Shown piece by piece: positions 53,276 to 61,484 of a DNA stretch of 64,000 nucleotides (position 1 is the stretch's first letter; every line of letters begins with the position of its first letter). Location: the NCBI GenBank assembly GCA_023386955.1, contig JAEWIS010000061.1:62001-126000 (forward strand), given 5' to 3'. The translations under genes and the position numbers were made by a program. This stretch comes from Bacillota bacterium (GTDB lineage: Bacteria; Bacillota; Bacilli; Paenibacillales; NBRC-103111). The notes beneath the pieces are model-generated. The model saw only the letters and a list, made by a program, of their open reading frames with translations, searched no databases and had not been told where the DNA came from.

Positions 53276-55517
53276 CGGTCTGAACTCCTCCTTTTTTCCA
53301 CCGCTCCCTGATTTCCTGCATCCTCATGGTCAGTGCGGTAAGCTCCTCTTCCGTAACCGGCAAATCACTGTACTTGGCTTTCTCAAACAGCAGCAGAAGT
53401 GATTCAACATCGTCCGGCGCTGCCCCATTCCCTTCATTGCCCCAACGCTGAACGGCTTCCCTTACGGTCTCATGCTCCTTGCGGGAATAGCCTCTGCGTC
53501 TGGCATCGCGCAGGAAACGCTCCACTTCCAGCAAAACCCGCCGGTTTGTATTCAAATGGCCGGTGGGGGGCCGGATGCTCCGCAAAAATGGGATGTGCCG
53601 CCGGAAAATCCAACTGAGGCTCAGAAGAAAGGCTGCTGCAGCCACACCTGCTGCTCCCCATCCAAGGAAGCTGCCCCGGCTATTATGGTCAGCAGCAGCT
53701 GAAGCCGGTTCAGCGGGATCAGGCTGCTCCGGTGCGCTGGACGCTTCCGGCTCTGTCGAAACCTCCGGCACCGGCTCCGCGGCCACATCCCCTTCCAAAC
53801 CATTAACTGGCAGAGAGAAGCCTGATGTCGGCTCGAACGGAAGCCAGCCGTACCCGGGAAAATAGGCCTCTACCCACGAATGGGCGTCGGAATTGCGGAC
53901 CAGATATTCTCCCTCCGCAACAGCTTCTCCCGGCGCAAATCCTTTGACCCAGCGGGAGGGAATGCCGATGGAGCGGAGCATCACCGCCATAGCGGTGGAG
54001 AAATAATCACAGTAGCCTTCCTTGATTTCAAACAGAAACCGGTCCACAAAGTCCTTGCTTTGGCCAGCATTCAAGTTAGGCGCAGTTGTATAGGGATACG
54101 CAGTTGCCAGATATTGCTCCAGCCGCTTTACCTTGTCGTAGAGGTCCTGCCCAGGGGCTGTTACCTGCAAGGCCAACTCTCTTACCCGGGCCGGGAGTGA
54201 CTCCGGAAGCGCCAGATATTCCTCCAGCCCGGCAGTGGCTTGGAGAGCCGCCGGGAGCTTGCGCAGATCCTCTTCCCTTACCACCGGGATCTTCGAGGTC
54301 AGGGTATAGGAAACCGGGTAAATCCGCTGGCTGCTCCCTGTCCATCTCAGTTCGGATAACCGCGGTGACCATTGCAGCAGAGATAAGTCTGCGCCCGGGC
54401 CATCGGTTGTGATGCTCCGCACCCTGTCAATGGCATACGCGCCGAAAAGCACCGGATATTCCTTTCCTACTTCAGCCATGGTAACCGTTTGGGTCACCTC
54501 CACCGTTTGGAGGCGGGAGGAATCCGACTCCCGCCCTGAGGCCACTGGCAGCCTGGCAGAGACAGGGGACAACAGCGCTTCACGCTCCACCTCACTGGTG
54601 ATCCACCCTTCCCCGGTATAACGGGAACGGGTTTCTCCGCGCCAATAGCTGCGTTGGGGTGAAACCACCGACATCACCGGCGTTTGATTCAAGGTCAGCT
54701 GTCCGCCCAGGGATGAATCATCCCGGCCATACCCCGAGACAGCACCTCCGCCGAGAGTAAAGATTGAGGAATTTCCGCCGGCGGATAAGAAGGAGCGGTT
54801 AGCTTGCAGGTTATTCCAGAGGGTATAGGGACCGGTTAACATTGGCCGGACATTGGGAGCCTGCATACCGAGAAATACCACAAGGATTAGAAGAATGGCC
54901 GCAGGCAGCGTAATAAAAGGGACATAACGGGAAACCTGCGGTCCGCCTTCCGGATTGTTTTTTTTCAATTCGGCAGCAAAACAGAGGATGGTAAGCAGCA
55001 GGCCGGAGAATATCACCGCCCCTGCCTCTCCCCGGAGATCAAGAGTGCCGACGGAATCACGGACCGCAAAAATAAACACAGTGACAACCAACGCACTGAT
55101 AACCAGCTTCTTTGTCTTCATCATGGTGAGCGCAAACAAGGTGATCAGCCATGCGGATAAAGCAAACCAGATGAAGGGCTCCAACGGAATAAAATTCTCT
55201 TGAATCAGCAGAACGGTGTCCGTAAGCTCCACCGGCTTCCGCCAGACAGGAGCATAGCCGGTCATATAGCCGGTAATCGTGAAAAGGAACGTTAGCTGCA
55301 GCACCTGCCGGAGCAGCCAAGGCAAAAAAACCAGCAGCTCGGTCAACACGGTGAAGAGGAGCGTCAGCTTAACAACCGTCACGGTTTCCGGCAGCCAAAC
55401 TCCCTCTTCCTTCTGCATCCATAGGACATACTGCAGGAGAAACAGACCCGTTAATACAATCGAAAGCCCTTCCGGCCAATTCCGCCATAAACTGTTCTTC
55501 CATCGCTGCTGTTTCAT
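53262..55517 (-). CDS. Transglutaminase-like membrane protein (TgpA type)
   Basis: The 751-residue protein has about six N-terminal spans (to ~residue 200), then an extracytoplasmic region with the transglutaminase core: Cys in EIKEGYCDYFSTAMAVMLRS near 500, His in RNSDAHSWVEAYFPG near 547, and Asp/Glu in FEPT. A Pro/Ala/Glu-rich linker, another span near 620 and a cytoplasmic DUF4129-like tail complete it. This is the TgpA/DUF3488 layout, which regularly accompanies MoxR and DUF58 genes. Its start overlaps the DUF58 gene by four bases. It may cross-link or cleave proteins outside the membrane. Confidence 0.9.
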   Translation of the reverse strand: MKQQRWKNSLWRNWPEGLSIVLTGLFLLQYVLWMQKEEGVWLPETVTVVKLTLLFTVLTELLVFLPWLLRQVLQLTFLFTITGYMTGYAPVWRKPVELTDTVLLIQENFIPLEPFIWFALSAWLITLFALTMMKTKKLVISALVVTVFIFAVRDSVGTLDLRGEAGAVIFSGLLLTILCFAAELKKNNPEGGPQVSRYVPFITLPAAILLILVVFLGMQAPNVRPMLTGPYTLWNNLQANRSFLSAGGNSSIFTLGGGAVSGYGRDDSSLGGQLTLNQTPVMSVVSPQRSYWRGETRSRYTGEGWITSEVEREALLSPVSARLPVASGRESDSSRLQTVEVTQTVTMAEVGKEYPVLFGAYAIDRVRSITTDGPGADLSLLQWSPRLSELRWTGSSQRIYPVSYTLTSKIPVVREEDLRKLPAALQATAGLEEYLALPESLPARVRELALQVTAPGQDLYDKVKRLEQYLATAYPYTTAPNLNAGQSKDFVDRFLFEIKEGYCDYFSTAMAVMLRSIGIPSRWVKGFAPGEAVAEGEYLVRNSDAHSWVEAYFPGYGWLPFEPTSGFSLPVNGLEGDVAAEPVPEVSTEPEASSAPEQPDPAEPASAAADHNSRGSFLGWGAAGVAAAAFLLSLSWIFRRHIPFLRSIRPPTGHLNTNRRVLLEVERFLRDARRRGYSRKEHETVREAVQRWGNEGNGAAPDDVESLLLLFEKAKYSDLPVTEEELTALTMRMQEIRERWKKGGVQTDVKA

Positions 55518-56788
55518 TTCATCCGGTCCTCCAATTCAAGAGCAAGCTCATCCAGCGATGGTATGGCATACCCCCATGCCCCTGCTGCCCGCAAGGGCCC
55601 GCTCCACTGCTCCCGGCCGGACTGAGCCACACCGGGGGCAATCCACATGTGGCAGCCGTTTATCCCACGCTGTTTGATCCAGGCCAAGGACCGGTTCATA
55701 GCTATGCCCGACTGCGGGGAGACAATAATCAGGAATATACCGGGGACAAGGACTCTTGCCCATTCCCGGAGCACCTCCATCAGAGGCAGCCCGCTGTCCG
55801 GTTCCACATCAATCAGATGGTTCGCGATTCCTTTTAAGTGGGCAGTGCCCGGCTTCGGCTCAATATAGGTGGAGCTTTTCCCTGCGGACAGAAGTCCCAC
55901 TGCCAGGCCCTGCCCGATGGTATAATCCGCAAGGGAAATGGCCGTGGAAACAGCCAGCTCCACATGTTCCCGGCTGGGATAGGCTTGTTTATCCCTGTCC
56001 AGGATGATCATCACCCGGGGGACAGCCTCCCGCTCGAATTCTCTTGTTTTCCAGGCGCCGGTTTTGGCGGTGGCATTCCAGTGAATGCGGGATAGTCTGT
56101 CTCCCGAGACAAACTCGCGCACTCCATTAGGCTGCATGGTTTCCCGGGGATAACGGGCCATTGCGGAAGAATGGCGGCCGCCTTGGAACATCCGGGTTAA
56201 TTGCTTCCATTCCCGGATATGCACCTTTTGCGGCAGCACTGCAATGGTATCCGTCAACTCGAAACGGCTGCGCTGCTGGAACAAGCCGAAGATATCTCCG
56301 GTTGTACATTCCGTATCTGCGAAGCTGTAGAACCCTCTCGCAAGCGGCGATGTCCGGTAGGTAACCTCCGTTCTCCGCTTCCAGCCGGGAACAAGTAAGG
56401 TTTCCACCGCTTCTTCTCCCCCGTCCCGGCGGACCAGCCGTTCCTTCACATGAAGGTAAGGGAGGGGCCAATACCCCGGAAGCTGCATCAGGAGGCTTAC
56501 GCTAAGAGGTGTCCCCGCTTCCATAAGAGTGTTATGGCCGGCGTCCGGGAAGGTCCGGACGATCCCCGCCCGTGAGATGCCGCTCCAGCGGCTGAATATC
56601 AGATAGAGACACACTGCGGCAACGATAATGAAAATCATGGCAGCAAGCTCGCCGCCCTGTATCAGCATAAAGAATAAACTGGAGATAAATATCAGAATAA
56701 CTCCGAATAAGCGGCCTGAAACAGGAATCCTTTTTCCCAACACGGATATTCTCCCTGCATGCTTTACCGGCTGCAGCCTTGCCATCAA
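55514..56788 (-). CDS. DUF58 (von Willebrand A-like) membrane protein
   Basis: The 424-residue protein has two hydrophobic spans near residues 30-65. A conserved DUF58 block follows (VREFVSGDRLSRIHWNATAKTG near 227-248, then VMIILDRDK). The MoxR-DUF58-TgpA order with four-base overlaps on both sides is a known conserved unit in which the MoxR ATPase is thought to act on the membrane partners. Confidence 0.9.
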   Translation of the reverse strand: MMARLQPVKHAGRISVLGKRIPVSGRLFGVILIFISSLFFMLIQGGELAAMIFIIVAAVCLYLIFSRWSGISRAGIVRTFPDAGHNTLMEAGTPLSVSLLMQLPGYWPLPYLHVKERLVRRDGGEEAVETLLVPGWKRRTEVTYRTSPLARGFYSFADTECTTGDIFGLFQQRSRFELTDTIAVLPQKVHIREWKQLTRMFQGGRHSSAMARYPRETMQPNGVREFVSGDRLSRIHWNATAKTGAWKTREFEREAVPRVMIILDRDKQAYPSREHVELAVSTAISLADYTIGQGLAVGLLSAGKSSTYIEPKPGTAHLKGIANHLIDVEPDSGLPLMEVLREWARVLVPGIFLIIVSPQSGIAMNRSLAWIKQRGINGCHMWIAPGVAQSGREQWSGPLRAAGAWGYAIPSLDELALELEDRMK

Positions 56789-57744
56789 CGTTCCACCCGG
56801 ACCGGAACCGGCACCCGCTGGAATATGGATTGAAACAAAGCATCCAAAGCGCCGCCGTCCATCCTTGCCTCGGGCTGGAGAATTAACCGGTGGCCGAATA
56901 CATAAGGAACCAGATATTTCACATCATCTGGCGTTACATAGGTGCGGCTGCGCAAATAAGCCAGTGCTTTGGCGGCCTGCAGCAGGGCGATGGTCGCCCG
57001 GGGACTGGCTCCTAAGAATACCGCTGTATGCTCCCTGGTTTCCCGGGACAAGTCAACCACGTAATCGGCAATGGCCTCATCCACATAAATCTGACTCACC
57101 CGTTTTTGAATATCCTGCAAACCCTCCATATCCAGGACCGGTTCAAGCCGGCTGACGGGATGGTTCGTGGTATGGGTGGACAGAATCATTTTTTCCGCTT
57201 CCCGGTCAGGGTAACCCAGACTAAGCTTCAGCATAAAACGGTCGAGCTGCGCCTCCGGCAGCACATAGGTGCCGTCAAAATCCACAGGGTTCTGTGTGGC
57301 CAGCAGCAGAAACGTCTCCGGCAGCCTGTGGGATTCTCCATCTACGGTCACATGATGCTCCTCCATGGCTTCGAACAAGGCGGATTGTGTCTTCGTAGAC
57401 GCACGGTTAATCTCGTCCACCAAGAGAATATGCGTAAACACCGGTCCCTGCCGGAACACAAAGGCCTCCAGCTTGGGATGATAAATCGATACTCCGGTAA
57501 TATCCGTCGGCAGTAGGTCCGGGTTGCATTGAATTCTCCGGAACTCTCCTTGTACGGATCTGGCCAGTGCTTTAATAAGAACGGTTTTCCCCGTTCCGGG
57601 CACATCCTCCAGCAGGACATGTCCCCCCGCCAGCACAGCTGTCAGAAGCAATTCGATTTCAGCGGCTTTGCCGAGAATACAAGCTTCCAAATTGGCCTTC
57701 AATTGCATCATCGTCAGCATATCCTTGGCAAACTTTGTTTCCAT
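56785..57744 (-). CDS. MoxR-family AAA ATPase
   Basis: The 319-residue ATPase has Walker A EDVPGTGKTVLIKALA near 46-61, Walker B HILLVDEINRASTKTQSAL near 105-123, and the MoxR block EEHHVTVDG, then ATQNPVDFDGTYVLPEAQLDRFM. It is first in the operon with DUF58 and the transglutaminase. MoxR proteins assist assembly of partner complexes at the membrane. An ATG at 57744 with an SD-like GGAG upstream is used. Confidence 0.95.
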   Translation of the reverse strand: METKFAKDMLTMMQLKANLEACILGKAAEIELLLTAVLAGGHVLLEDVPGTGKTVLIKALARSVQGEFRRIQCNPDLLPTDITGVSIYHPKLEAFVFRQGPVFTHILLVDEINRASTKTQSALFEAMEEHHVTVDGESHRLPETFLLLATQNPVDFDGTYVLPEAQLDRFMLKLSLGYPDREAEKMILSTHTTNHPVSRLEPVLDMEGLQDIQKRVSQIYVDEAIADYVVDLSRETREHTAVFLGASPRATIALLQAAKALAYLRSRTYVTPDDVKYLVPYVFGHRLILQPEARMDGGALDALFQSIFQRVPVPVRVER

Positions 57745-57778
57745 CGCTCCAGCTCCTCTTGGTGGACTTTTCTTTAAA

Positions 57779-57806
57779 ACAAAAGCAGCCGCCCGGGGCT
57801 GCTCGG
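57779..57806 (-). terminator. Terminator of the BlaI/BlaR1-like pair
   Basis: On the minus strand GAGCAGCCCCGGGCGGCTGCT forms a hairpin followed by TTTTGTTTT. It lies right after the M56 gene stop and ends before the MoxR gene. Position is accurate to a few bases. Confidence 0.8.
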
Positions 57807-57808
57807 AT

Positions 57809-59134
57809 TTACCGAATGATTTTGATGAAACCTTGGATTCCGTGAAGCGGCGTTTCCTGCTTATTGTAGAGGAACACGCAGTAGCTTCCCGCCTGTTCCT
57901 CTGTTATTTCCAATCCCTGTTTGGGCATGGCAAGCCAGGTTTCCTTGTGCTCCGAGCCGGTGTTATCCTGAAGGACAAGCTTGATCACAAAATCTTGACT
58001 GCCTGATTCCGTACGGATGTCATAACGGACCTTATCTCCGGCCTGCAGACTGTAGGTTCCAGCCATCGGTACCATCGCCCTGCCTTCCAAACGTTGTACA
58101 TCCACATCAATGATCTGTTTCTTCTTTTGCTTATAAAAGGATTCCTGCTTAGCTGTTCCTGCCACTATCTCTTGGTTTGCCGGGCTAAAGGCAAATACCA
58201 TTCTTGCCCCCATAATCACCACAAGCGCGAAACACAGCAGGGAAATGCCTGTTTTTTTGGGCGTATTGTCCATAATGCGGAAGATCCGGGTCCGGACACT
58301 GTTGCCCTCCCTGTAAAAATGAGTGGATAAGGAGGTTTGGAGCTTGGTTCCCCGTTTGATCAGACTGATGATGGTTTCACTGTACCGTTGGCGCTGCTCC
58401 AGGCTGGTTTCCCGGACAAGTCTCTCATCACAGGAGAGCTCACATTGCACTTCGATAGACTTGGCCATCACATATACAATAGGATTAAACCAATGGACGG
58501 CGGTCGTAACCAAAACCAGTGATTTATACCATAGATCATGCTGCTTATAGTGGATCAGCTCATGCCTGAATACAAAGGCCAGCTCGTCCGCATCCATGGG
58601 AAGAGCGGGCATTAAGATCATCGGGCGGAAAAAACCGACCATCATGGGACTGGTAATGAAGGAACAAGACACCAGCCGGACCTGCTTGCGGATGTTCATA
58701 TCCTCCTGTAAGGACTCCAAGAGCAATAAGGCTTTCGGATCGGTCACGTCCTCTCCCCAACGGTTGACCAAGCGCAGAAACCGCTGATGGCGCCAAACAT
58801 TGTACGCCAAAATCACCGCTGCGCCAATCCCCCAAACTCCTCCGATAATCCACCACAGCGGAATAGATGCCGCGTGTTGAATCCCGCCTGCCGCCAGATT
58901 GGCTTCCTCCATAACCGGAATAACGGGCAGTTCCGGTAGGGAAACAGGGAGAAGCTGATGCTGAAGCTTGGGCCAGAACGGCAAAATCCAACCCAAGATG
59001 ACGATGAGCCAGATATAATACAGCCATTTGGCCGAGTACCGTTTGGAAAGATAAGGTCCAGCCGCCAGGTAGCCTATGGATAAAACCGACATGACAGCAG
59101 AACTGCCCAATAAGGTTGCCAGGAAAGCCGGCAT
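57809..59134 (-). CDS. BlaR1/MecR1-like M56 membrane metalloprotease sensor
   Basis: The 441-residue protein has several N-terminal spans, a cytoplasmic M56 protease domain with the zinc motif HELIHYKQHD near 189 and CDERLV near 248, a last span near 300, and an external C-terminal domain of about 110 residues. True BlaR1 ends in a ~250-residue penicillin-binding domain with SxxK. Here the tail is a small beta-type domain (AGTYSLQAGDKVRYDIRTES, WLAMPKQGLEIT) without such a motif, so it should sense something other than beta-lactams. It follows blaI by one base. On signal it would cleave the repressor. Confidence 0.88.
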   Translation of the reverse strand: MPAFLATLLGSSAVMSVLSIGYLAAGPYLSKRYSAKWLYYIWLIVILGWILPFWPKLQHQLLPVSLPELPVIPVMEEANLAAGGIQHAASIPLWWIIGGVWGIGAAVILAYNVWRHQRFLRLVNRWGEDVTDPKALLLLESLQEDMNIRKQVRLVSCSFITSPMMVGFFRPMILMPALPMDADELAFVFRHELIHYKQHDLWYKSLVLVTTAVHWFNPIVYVMAKSIEVQCELSCDERLVRETSLEQRQRYSETIISLIKRGTKLQTSLSTHFYREGNSVRTRIFRIMDNTPKKTGISLLCFALVVIMGARMVFAFSPANQEIVAGTAKQESFYKQKKKQIIDVDVQRLEGRAMVPMAGTYSLQAGDKVRYDIRTESGSQDFVIKLVLQDNTGSEHKETWLAMPKQGLEITEEQAGSYCVFLYNKQETPLHGIQGFIKIIR

Positions 59135-59135
59135 A

Positions 59136-59504
59136 TCAGTCCCTCTTTTCCTTCAGCCATAGCATCAAATCATCCAGATCATGGTCATCAATCTTCTTGT
59201 CGTTATACAGCATAGCCACCAGACTTCTGAACGAATTCCCATGAAACCTGTCCATAAAATCCCCGGACTCGAACTTCAAATAATCTTCTCTGCCGATAAT
59301 CGGGAAATAGGTGCGTTCCTTACCGTTTTTTTCGGTACGGACAAACCCCCGCTGCACCAGCCTTACCATAAGCGTAATCACCGTTTGGGCCTTCCATGCC
59401 TTTTCCTTGCCCAACTGCTCCATAATTACACTTGTGGTAATCGGGGGTTCATTCGCCCATACCACCTTCATCACTTCAAACTCAGTATCCGGAAGCTTTT
59501 TCAT
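59136..59504 (-). CDS. BlaI/MecI-family repressor
   Basis: The 122-residue winged-helix repressor shows the family pattern: LPDTEFEVMKVVWANEPPIT, VIMEQLGKEKAWKAQTVITL and VRLVQRGFVRTEKNGKERTYFP. The cleavage-prone segment follows. It is paired with the M56 sensor and lies behind a promoter carrying TACA/TGTA dyads, so it probably represses its own operon. Usual length is ~125 residues. Confidence 0.93.
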   Translation of the reverse strand: MKKLPDTEFEVMKVVWANEPPITTSVIMEQLGKEKAWKAQTVITLMVRLVQRGFVRTEKNGKERTYFPIIGREDYLKFESGDFMDRFHGNSFRSLVAMLYNDKKIDDHDLDDLMLWLKEKRD

Positions 59505-59530
59505 GACCTCAACACAGAACCTCCATTTTC

Positions 59531-59578
59531 TACAACTGTCTGTATTGGTATTCTACATTTGTCTTACTTTGTTGTCAA
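59531..59578 (-). promoter_or_regulatory. Promoter and BlaI-type operators
   Basis: On the minus strand TTGACA (59578-59573) and TAGAAT (59555-59550) have a 17-base spacer. TACA-N6-TGTA lies at 59531-59544, and a second half-site pair, TACATTTGT, overlaps the -10 box. BlaI/MecI sites are built from TACA/TGTA. Confidence 0.75.
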
Positions 59579-59606
59579 CTTAACCGTGCCTGCCATTCAT
59601 CCCCTG

Positions 59607-61073
59607 TTACCGGAACAAAATCAGAATCTGGTTGGGACCGGTGCGCCGCAGTACGCGGTACCCGGTGTTGTCCGAAGGCATAGCCATACCCCGGCTGTCC
59701 GGACGGCAGTACCCGTTGGGTAAACATGCCCCGTTGTCGCGCACCAGGAGCTTGCCCAGCATGCCCACGGCAACCCATTCCTCCCTCCGGCTACGCGGCA
59801 TGTATTCCAATGCCGAATCCCAGGCCTGGTTCAGAACAGGGCGCCGAACCGACCGTTCAGGCACGGCGATCAAACCACGGGCATCGAATACGGGCGGTAT
59901 AATTACAATTTCGTACAGCGTTACTCCCCACTCGTCAGTCACAAACTTATCCTTCCAGCGCAGCTCCCCGCTGTCTGACAGGAAAGCCGGCTTGGCGCTG
60001 GTCACTCCGAGGATATAACCGTCCCTGTCATGTGCGGTGCGTACCTTATCCTCTTCCAGCGTCACAAAATACCCGGGGCCGATAGGCTGTCCGTCCGCCG
60101 TTTCGAACATCTCTGCATAATCGGCTGCAGGGCTGCTGACGGTACCGTCAATTTTTACATTGCCGTCGCTTAAGATTTTTGCGGCCAAGCCGGGTGTCCC
60201 TGCATCTGTTCCATTGGCCAGATACCAGGAATAGGAGAGCTCATTGGCGGATCCGAATTGACCCATCACGTGCACACCCTCCAGCAGGTTGGCATTGGTG
60301 GACTGCCCTTCTGTATGGGAAAAAAAACCGGATGCTACCGTGTTAACTCCTTCAGCGTGGGACGTAAATCCGCTGGCAGTATTAAGCGCCCCTTCCGCAT
60401 GGGCATTCTGGCCGGAGGCCACCGTCTGATTCCCTTCCGTATGGGACAGGTCCCCTGATGCTATGCTCAGTTGGCCCTCCGCATGGGCATAGATACCGCT
60501 GGCTGAGGTTTGGAAACCCTCCGCATGTGACGCACGGCCCGATGCCTGAGTGCCCTCTCCTTGGGAATGGGAGGATTGCCCGGTGGCGGAAGTCCCCTGC
60601 CCCTCTGCGTGGGCAGTGGTTCCGGAGGCAGACGAGTTTTCTCCTTCTGCATGGGAAGCAATCCCGGAGGCTATTGTCTGATTACCCTCCGCATGGGCAA
60701 ACAGGTTCATAGCGAACGTGTTGGAGCCTTCGGCGTGGGAAGCATTAAACAGCGCCTTCGCTCCAATTCCCTCGCTATGCGCCCCGGCCCCGGCCGCATT
60801 GGACATCAGCCCTTCCGCATGGGCTGCTGCCCCGGCGGCTACGGACAGATAACCCTCCGCATGTGCTGCAGTATTGGAGGCTACCGTATTGGAGCCCTCC
60901 GTATGGGAAGCATCCCCGCTTGCAAAGGTCTGGAACCCCTCCGCATGTGTGGAGCTCCCTTGGGCAAGTGTATTGGACCCCTCTGCCAGCGAGGCGGGCC
61001 CGGTGGCGCGGGTTTGAAACCCAAATGCCGTCGAACAGGTACCGGAGGCCGTCCGGTTGCATGGATCTGCCAT
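59607..61073 (-). CDS. YadA-head-repeat protein with peptidase G2 self-cleaving C-terminus
   Basis: The 488-residue protein starts at ATG 61073 behind GAGGGG. Residues ~20-265 are 17 tandem 14-residue units of the type HAEGxxTxASGxxS, as in trimeric YadA heads. The C-terminal ~200 residues (SSPAADYAEMFETADGQPIG, then WVAVGMLGKLLVRDNGACLP) match the peptidase G2 intramolecular chaperone/autocleavage domain found on phage appendages and some bacterial proteins. There is no signal peptide or membrane anchor. No phage genes are near, so it is probably a domesticated tail-spike or spore/surface fibre. It would trimerise and cut itself at the Ser of SSPAADYAE. Confidence 0.85.
   Translation of the reverse strand: MADPCNRTASGTCSTAFGFQTRATGPASLAEGSNTLAQGSSTHAEGFQTFASGDASHTEGSNTVASNTAAHAEGYLSVAAGAAAHAEGLMSNAAGAGAHSEGIGAKALFNASHAEGSNTFAMNLFAHAEGNQTIASGIASHAEGENSSASGTTAHAEGQGTSATGQSSHSQGEGTQASGRASHAEGFQTSASGIYAHAEGQLSIASGDLSHTEGNQTVASGQNAHAEGALNTASGFTSHAEGVNTVASGFFSHTEGQSTNANLLEGVHVMGQFGSANELSYSWYLANGTDAGTPGLAAKILSDGNVKIDGTVSSPAADYAEMFETADGQPIGPGYFVTLEEDKVRTAHDRDGYILGVTSAKPAFLSDSGELRWKDKFVTDEWGVTLYEIVIIPPVFDARGLIAVPERSVRRPVLNQAWDSALEYMPRSRREEWVAVGMLGKLLVRDNGACLPNGYCRPDSRGMAMPSDNTGYRVLRRTGPNQILILFR
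60290..61015 (-). repeat. 42-bp tandem repeats coding for YadA-head units
   Basis: Seventeen in-frame units of 42 bases encode the 14-residue repeats. They are diverged in DNA but keep frame and the HAEG/HTEG core. Confidence 0.85.
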
Positions 61074-61252
61074 AACCATCCCCTCTTTCATAAATTCTAT
61101 TTCTGCTATTCTATTGGTTTGCCGGTGAAGAGGAACGGCTAATCTACAATATTTGCGACAAATGTATTAACCGCCGCCAAGCCCGCGAATCCCTTTCTTT
61201 GCCATTGTTTATACTGAAGCCGAAGGATTCTATACGAGACGGAGGCATAAAC

Positions 61253-61420
61253 GTGACATACCGGGATTTTAGCCCTGCCGAGCTGGACGACACCGCTGTC
61301 GCAGCTCTCAAAAGCTTTGAAACCGAACTCAGCAGCAAGGCCCATCAAAACATTGTGCTGATTGCCTACACCGCCAATGGTAATGACCATGAGCAAAAGA
61401 CAGGCGGTATCAATAACTGA
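61253..61420 (+). CDS. Short hypothetical protein, 55 residues
   Basis: GTG at 61253 is preceded by GGAGG about 7 bases upstream, so the real product is shorter than the open frame from 61199. Its sequence (VTYRDFSPAELDDTAVAALK, then AHQNIVLIAYTANG) suggests one helix and a beta strand. Similar short 'VLIAY' proteins are common in bacilli, without known role. It is divergent from the YadA-like gene and ends at a terminator. Confidence 0.7.
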   Translation: MTYRDFSPAELDDTAVAALKSFETELSSKAHQNIVLIAYTANGNDHEQKTGGINN

Positions 61421-61435
61421 ACCTCGCGTATAAAC

Positions 61436-61470
61436 AAGGGACCCGCCTTATCTTTCCCGGCAGGTCCCTT
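61436..61470. terminator. Terminator between convergent genes
   Basis: AAGGGACC and CGCC pair with GGC and AGGTCCCTT. It serves the short + strand gene and perhaps the GH28-family gene on the minus strand. Confidence 0.75.
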
Positions 61471-61484
61471 GCGGTTTATTCGGT

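Noticed and set aside
59607..61015. Regular repeats that could suggest a CRISPR array
   Set aside because: The 42-base units are in frame, encode HAEG-type protein repeats and have no constant repeat with unique spacers.
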